The notes under the pieces are model-generated. The model did no database searches. It saw nothing but the letters and a program-made list of their open reading frames with translations, and was not told the DNA's origin. A DNA stretch of 52,014 bases, from NCBI GenBank assembly GCA_030685025.1, contig JAUXWC010000157.1, forward strand, positions 1 through 52,014. The letters are read 5' to 3'. The translations under genes were made by a program, and so were the position numbers. Positions 32,326-41,683 of the stretch are shown here, piece after piece (position 1 is the stretch's first letter; each line of letters begins with the position of its first letter). The stretch comes from Rhodoferax sp. Lineage in GTDB: Bacteria > Pseudomonadota > Gammaproteobacteria > Burkholderiales > Burkholderiaceae_C.

Positions 32326-35151
32326 TTATGCCGCCAACTCCCGATTCAATTCCTCAATCACCTTGGGCAGTTCCGCGCCAAAGAGCTGGTGAACCTTGCC
32401 CAGGCCGCCTTGGGCGTTGAAGGGGGCGTATTCAAAGTCGTCTATTTCAATGCCAAGGTTGGCGGCGATGTGGTCGCGGATCATTTCTAGCCAGTGGATT
32501 TGTTCAGGGGAAAAAGGAATACCTGGATTCCGGCCTTCGCCGGAATGACGAGATTGGGCCAGCCAGGCTTTGAAATTGGCCTGCACGCGCTCGGGGTAGG
32601 GCACCAGTTCGTTGGTCTGGTGCATGGCAAAGCGCACCAAGCTGACCAAATCGGTGAGCAGGCGGCGCTGCGTGGCGCCTTTGACCTTGTCTTTGCGCAG
32701 GGTGGCGTAGGCCTGCCACAGGGCACCTTCGTCAATGTTGAGCGGCGGGGCGTGCAAGGCATCGGCCAACTCTTTCAACTGCTCAAACATGAGCGGTGCG
32801 CGCTGTCTTTCCACCGAATACCGGCGGCTGTACAAGATTTGCAGGGCGGTGATTTCGTCTTTGTGCTGGGCGATGAAGTCTTCAAAGCTTTGCACCAGCG
32901 CGGTGGCGCGGTCGCTGCCCTCTTTGAAACCGAAGTCCAGCAAGCGGTCTTGGGTGACGGTGTCGATCACCAAGTCTGCCTTTTGCTTCATTCTTAATAG
33001 CTGCTCACGCAATGCGGGTGCGGCAAAGGGCTTGGTTGCGTCTCGAAGGCGCTGATCTGCTTCGGCGGGCGACATGTCTTGGGTGGCGTCGATATTGAGC
33101 GCCTCCACAATGCCGCGCGCCAGGTCGCGCAGGGTTTTGCCGCCGCTCAACTCCACCACTTTGGCGCGGTCGGCCTCAACAGCGTCTTTGTCCAGACGGG
33201 CCAGTCGGGCGGCGATGCTGCTCAGCACGTCGTCTTCCACATTGCCCAGGCTCACGGCTTGCAGCAGTTTGTCCAGGGGCACGCTCTTTTTGGCGTCCAT
33301 GGGGCGGCTGTCGGTTTTGTCGCGCTCGCACACGCCAACGGCGTCAACGATGACGAAGTGGTCTTTCTTGATGTGCACACCATCCGGGGCGGGGTTGACG
33401 GCGGCCAGGTCGGTGGGGTTGCACACGCGCACGCCACGGCCTTTCATCTGCTCGAAGAAGCTGCGGCTTTTCACGCTGCGCATGAAGACGACGATTTCTA
33501 CGGGCTTGATGTCGGTGCCGGTGGCGATCATGTCCACGGTCACCGCCACACGGGGGTAGTAGCCGGTGCGGAAGTCTTTGATGAGCTGCTCAGGGCTGGT
33601 GCCGCCGCCCTGGGCGCTGCGGTAAGTGATCTTTTGCGCAAACTCGTTGCCGCGGCCAAACTCTTCGCGCAGGATTTCGACAATCTTTTCGGCGTGGTTG
33701 TCGTCTTTGGCAAAGATGAGGGTCTTGGGCAGCTCTGTGCGCTGGGGGAACATGTCGGCCTGCCAGCGGTCGCGCAGGGTGCGGACCACGGTGCGGATCT
33801 GGTCGGGCGTTTGCACGGCGCGGTCCAGCTCTTCGGGCTGGTATTCAAAGTCGTCGTCCAGTTGCCAGGCGGTTCTGCGGCGGGTGGCTTTGTCTTGCGT
33901 TTCCAGCCAGAAGCCTTTGTCTACCTTGGCGCCCTGCTCGCTCACCTCGGTTTTGATGCGGTACACGTCGTAGTTGACGTTCACACCATCGGCCACGGCC
34001 TGGGCGTGGCCGTATTCCATGACCAGGTTTTGGTTGAAGAAGCCAAAGGTTTGTTTGTTGGGCGTGGCGGTCAGGCCGATGAGGTAGGCGTCAAAGTATT
34101 CCAGCACCTGGCGCCACAGCTTGTAGATGCTGCGGTGGGCCTCGTCGGTCACCACAATGTCAAAGCTCTCGATGGGGATGGCCGGGTTGTAGCCAATGGG
34201 CTCGGAGTCTTTAAACAGGCCTTCTACTGCGGAGGTGCTTTCTTCGTCAGCTTCTGGGGCCAGCTCGCGCCCCTTGAGCATGCTGAACATGCGCTGGATG
34301 GTGCAGATAACCACGCGGGCGGATGTGTCGAGCTGGTTGCTTTGCAGGTGCTGAACGATGTATTCCTCGCCAAACTTGTAGTTGTTGTAGGGGCTGGCGT
34401 AGGCGTCAAATTCCTTCTTGGTCTGGCGGGCCAGGTTGCCACGGTCTACCAAGAAAAGCACGCGGCGGGCACCGCCGAACTTGATGAGGCGGTAGATGAA
34501 GCCGATGCTGGTAAAGGTTTTGCCGCTGCCGGTGGCCATCTGGATCAGGGCTTTGGGCTTGTTGGCGGCGAGGCTTTCTTCAAGGTTGGTGATGGCGCTG
34601 ATTTGGGCGGGCCACAGTACATAGTGCGCGCCGCCGCTGCCCCACTCGGTGACCAGCTTTGGCATGCTGCGCATGCGGGTGAGGAAGGTGCCTGGGGTCT
34701 CGTGGGCGGCTGGCTGTGCGCCCGTGGGCGGAAGGTATACCAACCACTGCACCAGCAGCTCGGGGCGGAAGAAGGCAAACACACTGCGGGCGCGTGGCTC
34801 GGGGTCCAGGCCGTTGGTGAAGTGGGTTTCAACGCCGGTGGACTCCCACACAAAGGGCAGCGGGCGGCTCCAGGCGGGCAATGCTGCGGGCAGGCCCTGG
34901 GCGTAGCGGCCGCTTTGCAGTTCCACACCGGTGAGCGTGGCGCCTTCTTTCTTGGCCTCGATCACGCCGCAGGCCTTGCCGTTCACATAGAGCAAATAGT
35001 CAGCAAAACCAAAACCAGTGTTGAGGGGGAATTCGCGGATGGCCACGCCGGTTGACGCATGGATGTTGGCGTCTGCCACGTTGCAGACGTGCCAGCCGGC
35101 TTGCTGCAGTAGCGCGTCTATGTTGACTCTGGCTTGTTGCTCTGGCGTCAT
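32326..35151 (-). CDS. hsdR: Type I restriction endonuclease subunit HsdR
   Basis: A 941-residue motor/nuclease. The N-terminal nuclease has GFADYLLYVNGKACGVIEAKK (D...ExK motif, in segments). The SF2 motor follows, with Walker A MATGSGKTFTS, the DEAH box VVTDEAHRSIY, the LTATP motif and a C-terminal helicase domain. The C-terminal region should contact HsdM/HsdS. The ATG at 35151 starts MTPEQQARVNIDALL. An 11-12-residue insertion, SRHSGEGRNPGI, near the C-terminus is encoded by a dispersed palindrome. HsdS is not found in the window, so activity is uncertain. Confidence 0.93.
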   Translation of the reverse strand: MTPEQQARVNIDALLQQAGWHVCNVADANIHASTGVAIREFPLNTGFGFADYLLYVNGKACGVIEAKKEGATLTGVELQSGRYAQGLPAALPAWSRPLPFVWESTGVETHFTNGLDPEPRARSVFAFFRPELLVQWLVYLPPTGAQPAAHETPGTFLTRMRSMPKLVTEWGSGGAHYVLWPAQISAITNLEESLAANKPKALIQMATGSGKTFTSIGFIYRLIKFGGARRVLFLVDRGNLARQTKKEFDAYASPYNNYKFGEEYIVQHLQSNQLDTSARVVICTIQRMFSMLKGRELAPEADEESTSAVEGLFKDSEPIGYNPAIPIESFDIVVTDEAHRSIYKLWRQVLEYFDAYLIGLTATPNKQTFGFFNQNLVMEYGHAQAVADGVNVNYDVYRIKTEVSEQGAKVDKGFWLETQDKATRRRTAWQLDDDFEYQPEELDRAVQTPDQIRTVVRTLRDRWQADMFPQRTELPKTLIFAKDDNHAEKIVEILREEFGRGNEFAQKITYRSAQGGGTSPEQLIKDFRTGYYPRVAVTVDMIATGTDIKPVEIVVFMRSVKSRSFFEQMKGRGVRVCNPTDLAAVNPAPDGVHIKKDHFVIVDAVGVCERDKTDSRPMDAKKSVPLDKLLQAVSLGNVEDDVLSSIAARLARLDKDAVEADRAKVVELSGGKTLRDLARGIVEALNIDATQDMSPAEADQRLRDATKPFAAPALREQLLRMKQKADLVIDTVTQDRLLDFGFKEGSDRATALVQSFEDFIAQHKDEITALQILYSRRYSVERQRAPLMFEQLKELADALHAPPLNIDEGALWQAYATLRKDKVKGATQRRLLTDLVSLVRFAMHQTNELVPYPERVQANFKAWLAQSRHSGEGRNPGIPFSPEQIHWLEMIRDHIAANLGIEIDDFEYAPFNAQGGLGKVHQLFGAELPKVIEELNRELAA
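32522..32550. repeat. RHSGEGRNP-type dispersed palindrome inside hsdR
   Basis: The stem CCGGCCTTCGCCGG at 32531-32544 is flanked by CCTGGATT and AATGACG, matching the widespread intergenic repeat that reads RHSGEGRNP when translated. Here it lies in frame within hsdR and adds SRHSGEGRNPGI to the protein. Confidence 0.85.
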
Positions 35152-35199
35152 CGGGTCTCCCGTGTGGCGCATTCTAGAGCAGCAAAACTGGCCCGCCCC

Positions 35200-36024
35200 T
35201 CAGCGTCCGTGCGCCAGACTGCTCACCCACGTCACCAGACCAATGCCCGCCAACAGCCACACAATCTGCGCCGCCGTCTCCCTGGCGCTCAAGCGCTTTT
35301 GCAGTTGCGGAATCAGGTCGGCCAGCGCCACATACATGAAGCTGCTCGACGCCACCACCAAGAAATACGGCTGGTAATCCTGCAACTGGTCCACCAGCCA
35401 ATACCCCACCAGCCCCCCAATGGCCGTAACGGCGCCGGCCAGCGACACCTTGAGCAGCGCGGCGTGGCGCGTGCTGGCGGCGTGGCGCAGCACCATCAAG
35501 TCACCCATGTGGTGTGGCACCTCGTGGGCCAGCACCGCCAGTGAAGCGATGACGCCCAGGCGCATGTCGGCCATGAAAGCCGAGGCAATCAGCACGCCGT
35601 CGCCAAAGCAGTGCACGCTGTCGCCGGTCAGCACCGCCCAGGTGCCGGCCTTGGCAGGTTCGCCGTGCGTGTAGCCCTTGTGCACGTGATCGGCGTCGTG
35701 GCCATGGTCATCGCCCTGGTCATCACCAGCATGGGCCAAGTGGTGGTGATGCTCATGCCCGTGGTGCCACAGCTCGGCCTTGTCGAGCAGGAAGAAGAAC
35801 ACCAGTCCCACCAGCAGCGTCAGAAACAATTCCTTGGCACCGGCCTGGCTCTCAAAAGCCTCCGGCAGCAGATGCAAAAAGGCGGTCGCCAGCAAAGCGC
35901 CGGCGGCCAGGCTGAGCATGTGCTGGGTGTAGCGGGCCAACAGGCCAAAGCTCAACGCGGCGGCCAGCCACACGCTGCCAATGCCGGCGACCAGCGTGCC
36001 CAACAAGATTGCTATCAATACCAT
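35200..36024 (-). CDS. ZIP-family metal (zinc) transporter
   Basis: A 274-residue inner-membrane protein with about 7-8 hydrophobic segments. A histidine-rich cytoplasmic loop (HGHEHHHHLAHAGDDQGDD region, about 85-125) is typical of ZIP metal importers. The signature membrane helices are HCFGDGVLIASAF and LAVLAHEVPHHMGDLMVL, which carry the metal ligands. It would import Zn(II) or related divalent metal. The ATG at 36024 has no strong ribosome-binding site but the N-terminus is natural. Monocistronic by context. Confidence 0.9.
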   Translation of the reverse strand: MVLIAILLGTLVAGIGSVWLAAALSFGLLARYTQHMLSLAAGALLATAFLHLLPEAFESQAGAKELFLTLLVGLVFFFLLDKAELWHHGHEHHHHLAHAGDDQGDDHGHDADHVHKGYTHGEPAKAGTWAVLTGDSVHCFGDGVLIASAFMADMRLGVIASLAVLAHEVPHHMGDLMVLRHAASTRHAALLKVSLAGAVTAIGGLVGYWLVDQLQDYQPYFLVVASSSFMYVALADLIPQLQKRLSARETAAQIVWLLAGIGLVTWVSSLAHGR

Positions 36025-36076
36025 AGTTATGTACGCTTATTTTCAGGGGGCTGCGGCCCGATTTAGCTCACAACAA

Positions 36077-36100
36077 AGAAGAAAACCGCCCGCAGGCGGC
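36077..36100 (-). terminator. Rho-independent terminator of the dienelactone hydrolase gene
   Basis: On the minus strand GCCGCCTGCGGGCGG folds into a short GC stem (CCGCC-TGCG-GGCGG) followed by TTTTCTT, 24 bp beyond the hydrolase stop codon. Confidence 0.65.
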
Positions 36101-36123
36101 TCGTCAACCAAGGCGGCCTGCGG

Positions 36124-37023
36124 TCAGGCCACGCCATGGGTCTTGAACCACGCCAGCGCGCGCGCCCAGCCGTCTTCTGCCGGGCCTTTGCGAAAGCTGG
36201 GGCGGTAGTCGGCGTGAAAGGCGTGGGGAGTATCAGGGTACACCACAAACTGCGAGGCGCGGGCGGCTTGGTTGCCGGCGGCCAGTGCGGCTTTCATCTT
36301 ATCAACCGTGTCAAGTGGTATGCCGCCATCGGCCGCGCCGTACAGGCCCAGCACCGGGCCGTTGAGCTTGGCCGCCACGTCCACCGGGTGGCGCGGCGTG
36401 CGGTCGCTGGTCTGGCCCACCAGCCGGCCGTACCAGGCTACAGCGGCCTTGACCGGGCCGTGCGCCGCATACAACCAGGTGATGCGTCCACCCCAGCAGA
36501 ATCCGGTAATGGCCACTTTGGCGAGGTCGCCACCGTTGGCGCCAGCCCACTTCACGGCGCCGTCCAGATCGGCCATCACTTGCCCATCGGGCACCTTGTC
36601 GACCAACTCGGCCACCAGTTTGGCAATTTCGCCATATTGGGTCGGGTCGCCCTGGCGCGCGTACAACTCCGGCGCAATCGCCAGGTAGCCGGCCTTGGCA
36701 AAGCGCCGGCAAGTGTCGGCAATGTACTCGTGCACGCCAAAGATCTCCTGCACCACCAGCACCACTGGCAAACCAGTGGTCTTGCCCTGTGGCGCGGCAT
36801 AGTAGGCCGGCACCTTGAAGCCAGCCACCTCGTAACTCACCTCCCCGGTGCTCAAACCATCGGCTGACGTTTTGATCGCGGTCTGCGCCATGATCGGGCT
36901 CGCCGCGGCGGCGTAGCCCACGCCGAGAGCGGTCTTGAGCGCGGTGCGGCGCGTGGCACCGGCCTGGGTCGACTTACCGGGTGCCAGAGAGATAATTTCT
37001 TTTTGAATGTCTTCAACGCGCAT
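36124..37023 (-). CDS. Dienelactone hydrolase family protein with Tat-like signal
   Basis: A 299-residue alpha/beta-hydrolase. The nucleophile is Cys in VAITGFCWGGRITW, as in dienelactone hydrolases; VVLVVQEIFGVHEYI and the late His in TPHAFHADYRPS complete the family pattern. Residues about 24-47 (TRRTALKTALGVGYAAAASP) look like a twin-arginine signal or anchor preceded by about 23 residues. Its natural substrate is unknown; such proteins hydrolyse lactones or esters in the periplasm. Confidence 0.88.
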   Translation of the reverse strand: MRVEDIQKEIISLAPGKSTQAGATRRTALKTALGVGYAAAASPIMAQTAIKTSADGLSTGEVSYEVAGFKVPAYYAAPQGKTTGLPVVLVVQEIFGVHEYIADTCRRFAKAGYLAIAPELYARQGDPTQYGEIAKLVAELVDKVPDGQVMADLDGAVKWAGANGGDLAKVAITGFCWGGRITWLYAAHGPVKAAVAWYGRLVGQTSDRTPRHPVDVAAKLNGPVLGLYGAADGGIPLDTVDKMKAALAAGNQAARASQFVVYPDTPHAFHADYRPSFRKGPAEDGWARALAWFKTHGVA

Positions 37024-37244
37024 GACGGGGGCTCCTGATGTTGAACGGGGGCCGCCAGTCTAGTACGGCCTTCGCTTCCTTGCACAGCACCGGGCTGGCG
37101 GCAGAAAGACTGAACGGGTAAAGGCGCGGGTAAAGGCGCTGGTAAATATTGCCAAAACCCTGCCGCGCCAATGACGTGAAGCGCGCCAATGCCGATAATG
37201 AGGCTTGGTTCACATTTCGACGGGTTGTATCGGCTGACATCGAT

Positions 37245-38513
37245 ATGGACACTCCCAGCAAGGTCTCCCCACTCGCATGGCCCGCACTGCTGGCCGGCGT
37301 CGCGGTCGGCTGCGAGGTGATTGCCTGGGCTTGGGCCGTCAGGCTGATCGGCGCTCCGCCCGATCTGACCGGTTTGCTGTGGCTGGCCGGTAGCGGGCTG
37401 GTAGCGCTGGCTGTCAGCATGCTGTGGCTGTGGCGACACATCCGCAGCACGCGGCACGCCTTGCGCAAGGCGCAGTCGGTCGCCCTCAAAGCCGCCAAAC
37501 ACCAACAGGCCATGCAGGCTGCGCAACAGGAGGCCGCTCGGGCGCGCCAACTGTTGGCGTCGAGCCTGGACGCACTCGACATCGGAATCGAAATCTACGA
37601 CGAGCACGACCGCCTGGTGATGTTCAACCAACGCATCCACCTGATGCTGGTGGGTTTTCAGCGGTCCGACGACATCGGCAAGACCTTTGAGACCCTGATA
37701 CGAACCAACCTGTCGCGCGGATTTATCGCCTCGGCCAAAGGCCGCGAAGAGGAGTGGTTAAAACAGCGCCTGAGTATGCGCGGCAAACATACCGCGCCCT
37801 TGTTGCAGCAACTCAGCAGTGGCCAATGGATCAACACCTACGAAACCCGCACGGCCGATGGTTACCTTGTCTGCGCCCATGTCGACGTGACCGAGCAGGT
37901 GCGCAAGGAGCAGAACCTGGAGTCCTCCAACGACCGACTGGCGCGCCAGTCCATCACCGACGAATTGACCGGCATTGGCAACCGGCGCTGCTTCGACCAG
38001 ACGCTGGCCATTGAATGGCAGCGTGCCGCGCGCAGCGGCAACCCCTTGAGCCTGCTGATGGTGGACATTGACCACTTCAAACGCTACAACGATCACTATG
38101 GTCACCCGGCGGGGGACGAGGCGCTGCGCCGGGTCGCCCATGCACTGAGCGCCTGCGTGCGCCGTGCCGGGGAAATGGTGGCACGTTATGGCGGCGAGGA
38201 ATTCGTGTTGCTGTTGCCAGGCGCTGACGCGGCGCACGCCATTGTGACCGCTCAAAAGTGCATGGACAGCATCCGCTCAGAAGCGATCGCACACGTCGCC
38301 TCGCTCACCACCCAGTTTCTGACTTGCAGCATTGGCGTGGCCACGACCCGGCCCGACTCTGGGCATGCGGCCGACACCCTTGTCAACGCGGCCGACGCGG
38401 CCATGTCCCGCGCCAAATCGAACGGTAGGGCACGTTTCGAGATCGCCGGGCAAGCCGATTGGGAGATTGAAGACGACACCCCGCGCACGCGCCCCGCGCC
38501 GTTGGGTATCTGA
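37245..38513 (+). CDS. Membrane-anchored diguanylate cyclase (GGDEF)
   Basis: A 422-residue protein: two N-terminal membrane helices (about 10-30 and 40-62), a coiled coil, a PAS-like domain (LDALDIGIEIYDEHDRLVMF region, about 105-215) and a GGDEF domain. The active site is intact: VDIDHFKRYNDHYGHPAGDE and the signature RYGGEEF. It should make c-di-GMP from GTP. ATG at 37245 gives the natural membrane N-terminus; a longer frame from 37149 has no signal-like features. No EAL domain is attached. Confidence 0.88.
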   Translation: MDTPSKVSPLAWPALLAGVAVGCEVIAWAWAVRLIGAPPDLTGLLWLAGSGLVALAVSMLWLWRHIRSTRHALRKAQSVALKAAKHQQAMQAAQQEAARARQLLASSLDALDIGIEIYDEHDRLVMFNQRIHLMLVGFQRSDDIGKTFETLIRTNLSRGFIASAKGREEEWLKQRLSMRGKHTAPLLQQLSSGQWINTYETRTADGYLVCAHVDVTEQVRKEQNLESSNDRLARQSITDELTGIGNRRCFDQTLAIEWQRAARSGNPLSLLMVDIDHFKRYNDHYGHPAGDEALRRVAHALSACVRRAGEMVARYGGEEFVLLLPGADAAHAIVTAQKCMDSIRSEAIAHVASLTTQFLTCSIGVATTRPDSGHAADTLVNAADAAMSRAKSNGRARFEIAGQADWEIEDDTPRTRPAPLGI

Positions 38514-38551
38514 ATCGCAGCCCGCCTCGTCATTGCACCAGCCACCTGGCA

Positions 38552-38629
38552 CGTCATCGCGAGCGCAGCGTGGCGATCCACTGTTGGAGTGCCGCGAACA
38601 TGGATTGCCACGCTGCGCTCGCAATGACG
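38552..38629. repeat. Long dispersed palindrome between convergent genes
   Basis: The arms at 38552-38580 (begins CGTCATCGCGAGCGCAGCG) and 38601-38629 (ends CTGCGCTCGCAATGACG) are 29 nt long and pair with only two wobble-compatible differences over a 20-nt loop. It lies between the diguanylate-cyclase and polA stops, so it may serve as a bidirectional terminator. A half-copy, GCAATGACGG, follows at 38641. The rest of 38514-38742 holds nothing else I recognise. Confidence 0.87.
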
Positions 38630-38742
38630 GAATCCCCCTCGCAATGACGGCCCCCCTTGTCACGACGGAAACTCGCCCGCGCGATGACACGGCCAGTAAT
38701 CGCCGCAACGGCAGGAAACTGCGCTCGCCAACAGAACCCAGT

Positions 38743-41607
38743 TCAGTGCGCCTGATCCCAGTTCGGCCCCACGCCGACCTCGGCCAGCAGCGGCACCTTG
38801 AGCTGTGCCACACCGGCCATCAGGCGCGGGATCTCGTGCCTAAGCCAATCAACCTCATGCTCGGGAACTTCGAACACCAGTTCGTCATGCACCTGCATGA
38901 TCATGCGGGTGCCCCGGCGCTCCTCGTCCAGCACCTGCTGCACCTTGACCATGCTGAGCTTGATCAGGTCCGCCGCCGTGCCCTGCATCGGCGCGTTGAT
39001 GGCGGCGCGCTCGGCGCCGCTGCGCCGCGGTCCGTTGGGTGAGTTGATCTCGGGCAGATACAGGCGTCGGCCAAACACGGTCTCCACATAGCCCTTTTCC
39101 TTGGCGCTCTGGCGGGTGTGGTCCATGTAGAGCTTGACGCCCGGGTAGCGCTCGAAATAGCGCGCCACGAAGTTCTTGGCGGCGGTGTTGTCAATGCCCA
39201 GGCTGCGCGCCAGCCCGTAGGCGCTCATGCCGTAAATCAGCCCGAAATTGATGACCTTGGCGTAGCGCCGCTGCTCGCTGCTGACTTGGGCGGTGGGGAT
39301 GCCAAATACCTCCGCCGCCGTGGCGCGGTGCACGTCCATGCCGTCATGAAACGCCAGCAGCAAGGCTGCGTCGCCGCTGATGTGGGCCATGATGCGCAGT
39401 TCGATCTGGCTGTAGTCGGCGCTGGCAATCAGGTGCCCGGCCGGCGCCACAAAGGCCTCGCGCACACGCCGGCCCTCGGGCGTGCGGATCGGGATGTTTT
39501 GCAGATTGGGGTCGTTGCTGGAGAGGCGCCCGGTGACCGCCACCGCCTGCGCGTAGTGCGTGTGCACCCTGCCGGTACGCGGGTTGGCCAGTTGCGCCAG
39601 CTTGTCGGTGTAGGTGCCCTTGAGTTTGGCCAGGCCACGGTGCTCCAGAATCTTGGCCGGTAGCGGGAAGTCTTCGGCCAGCTTCTCCAGCACTTCCTCA
39701 TCGGTGCTGGGCACGCCGGTGGCGGTCTTCTTGACGACCGGCAGGCCCAGCTTGACGAAGAAAATCTCGCCGATCTGCTTGGGGCTGGACAGGTTAAAGG
39801 GTTGTCCGGCCAGCTCATGCGCCTCTTTTTCCAATTGCAGGATGCGTTGGCCCAACTCGTGACTTTGCGCGGCCAACGTGGGCGCATCAATCAGCACGCC
39901 ATTGCGCTCGATGCGGTACAGCGCCTCGCTGCTTTGAATCTCCAACTGGTAGATGAAGTTCAGCTTGTCGTGCGCCTGCAGGCGTGGCCACAACACGTGG
40001 TGCACGTCAAGCGTCTGGTCTGAGTCTTCGCATGAATACTCGGCGGCCTTGTCGATCTCGACCTGGTCGAAGCAGATCTGGTTGGCGCCCTTGCCACACA
40101 GGTCCTCGAAGCTGATGCCACTGCGCCCCAGATGGCGCTCGGCCAGACTGGCCAGGCCATGGGGCCGGTGCACTTCCAGCACATAGCTTTGCAGCATGGT
40201 GTCATGCGCGTAGCCCTGCACTTCGATGCCGTGGTTGGCAAACACGTGGCGGTCGTACTTGACGTGCTGGCCCAGCTTCTGGTGCGCGGGGTTTTCCAGC
40301 CAGGGCTTCAGGCGTGCCAGCACCTCGTCGCGCGGCAACTGCACCGGGGCGCCAGGGTAGTTGTGCGCCACCGGGATGTAGGCCGCCTCACCCGGCTGCA
40401 CGCTAAAGCTGATGCCGACGATCTGCGCGCGCATCTCATCCAACGAGGTGGTCTCGGTGTCCAGCGCCACCAGTTCGGTCGCCTCGACACGGGCCAGCCA
40501 ACGCTCGAAGGCGTCCCAGGTCAGCACGGTCTCGTAACTCAGCGACAGCGCGCGGGGCGAGCCAGGTTGAGCCACCGCCTGGGCATCATCCACCTCGATG
40601 GGCGCGTCCGGCTCATCAAACAGACCGGGCTCTCGGCTGGCGCTCTCGCGCCGCGCCTTGGCCGCCGTGCTTTCGCCCCGGGGGGCCGCCGTGGCGGCCA
40701 CGCGTTCAGCCGGCTCCGCCACCGCCTGCTCGATCGCGCGGGCCAGGCCATTGAACCCGTATTTCTCGTAGAAGTCCTTCAAGGCCGGCTTGTTTTCTAC
40801 TCCAGTCGCTATTGATTCAATAGCAGGCAGATCAGGCACCCAGCCGTTCAGGTCGCAATCGGTCTTGATGGTCAGCAACAGGCGACCGGTCGGCAGCCAG
40901 TCCAGCGACTTCTTCAGGTTCTCACCCACCACGCCCTTGATGTCGTCCGCATGGGCCACCACCTTGTCCAGCGAGCCGTATTCCTGCAGCCACTTGGCAG
41001 CGGTCTTGGGGCCGACCTTGGGCACGCCGGGCACGTTGTCGATGGCGTCGCCCACCAAGGTCTGGTAGTCCACCATCAAGTGCGGCGGCACGCCGAATTC
41101 GGCCTCCACGCCGGCCACGTCACGGCGCTTGCCGTTCATGGTGTCCACGATGGTGATGTGCTGGTTGACCAATTGCGCCAAGTCCTTGTCACCGCTGCTC
41201 ACCACCACTTCAATGCCCTGGCGCGCGGCAATCACGGCCAGGGTGCCAATCACGTCATCGGCCTCGACACCGGGCACGTCCAGCACCTTCCAGCCCATCA
41301 GGCGCACCACCTCGTGGATCGGCTCGATCTGGGCGCGCAGGTCGTCGGGCATGGGCGAGCGGTGCGCCTTGTATTCGGGGTAGAGGTCGTCGCGAAAGGT
41401 GCGGCCCTTGGCATCGAACACGCAGGCGGCGTAGTCGGCCACCACGTCCTTGCGCAGCTTTTGCAGCATGTTGACCATGCCGCGGATCGCGCCCGTGGGC
41501 GCGCTGGTGGGGTCGTCGGGCACCGCGCGCAGGTCGGGCATGGCATGAAAGGCGCGGTACAGATAGCTCGATCCGTCCACCAGAAGCAGGGTTTTCTTGT
41601 CACTCAT
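38743..41607 (-). CDS. polA: DNA polymerase I
   Basis: A 954-residue three-domain polymerase. The N-terminal 5'-3' exonuclease has LLVDGSSYLYRAFHA and VPGVEADDVIGTLAV; the central 3'-5' exonuclease has LVALDTETTSLDEM (Exo I intact); the polymerase has ASADYSQIELRIMAHISGD (motif A), RRYAKVINFGLIYGMSAYGL (motif B, in segments) and MQVHDELVFEVPE (motif C). The linker between the nuclease domains holds a disordered Ala/Glu-rich stretch, and a palindrome adds ESIATGVENKP. ATG at 41607. Functions in repair and Okazaki-fragment processing. Confidence 0.96.
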   Translation of the reverse strand: MSDKKTLLLVDGSSYLYRAFHAMPDLRAVPDDPTSAPTGAIRGMVNMLQKLRKDVVADYAACVFDAKGRTFRDDLYPEYKAHRSPMPDDLRAQIEPIHEVVRLMGWKVLDVPGVEADDVIGTLAVIAARQGIEVVVSSGDKDLAQLVNQHITIVDTMNGKRRDVAGVEAEFGVPPHLMVDYQTLVGDAIDNVPGVPKVGPKTAAKWLQEYGSLDKVVAHADDIKGVVGENLKKSLDWLPTGRLLLTIKTDCDLNGWVPDLPAIESIATGVENKPALKDFYEKYGFNGLARAIEQAVAEPAERVAATAAPRGESTAAKARRESASREPGLFDEPDAPIEVDDAQAVAQPGSPRALSLSYETVLTWDAFERWLARVEATELVALDTETTSLDEMRAQIVGISFSVQPGEAAYIPVAHNYPGAPVQLPRDEVLARLKPWLENPAHQKLGQHVKYDRHVFANHGIEVQGYAHDTMLQSYVLEVHRPHGLASLAERHLGRSGISFEDLCGKGANQICFDQVEIDKAAEYSCEDSDQTLDVHHVLWPRLQAHDKLNFIYQLEIQSSEALYRIERNGVLIDAPTLAAQSHELGQRILQLEKEAHELAGQPFNLSSPKQIGEIFFVKLGLPVVKKTATGVPSTDEEVLEKLAEDFPLPAKILEHRGLAKLKGTYTDKLAQLANPRTGRVHTHYAQAVAVTGRLSSNDPNLQNIPIRTPEGRRVREAFVAPAGHLIASADYSQIELRIMAHISGDAALLLAFHDGMDVHRATAAEVFGIPTAQVSSEQRRYAKVINFGLIYGMSAYGLARSLGIDNTAAKNFVARYFERYPGVKLYMDHTRQSAKEKGYVETVFGRRLYLPEINSPNGPRRSGAERAAINAPMQGTAADLIKLSMVKVQQVLDEERRGTRMIMQVHDELVFEVPEHEVDWLRHEIPRLMAGVAQLKVPLLAEVGVGPNWDQAH
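40808..40824. repeat. AT-rich palindrome inside polA
   Basis: GCTATTGATTCAATAGC is a perfect 8-1-8 palindrome in an otherwise GC-rich gene. It is in frame and falls in a poorly conserved linker after the 5'-3' exonuclease. Similar GCTATT-type motifs are common in Comamonadaceae intergenic DNA as far as I recall. Confidence 0.6.
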
Positions 41608-41683
41608 GCGCGCATTGTGCCCGCCATTGGCGCGGCGTTCACCGCAGTGCCTTCGTGCTGCGCACTGGTTCTACAATCGGTCC

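Noticed and set aside
33079-35055. Long open frame (658 codons) antisense to hsdR
   Set aside because: It mirrors the hsdR codon pattern in a GC-rich gene; no protein family or ribosome-binding site supports it. The same applies to long antisense frames over the permease, sensor kinase and ZIP genes.
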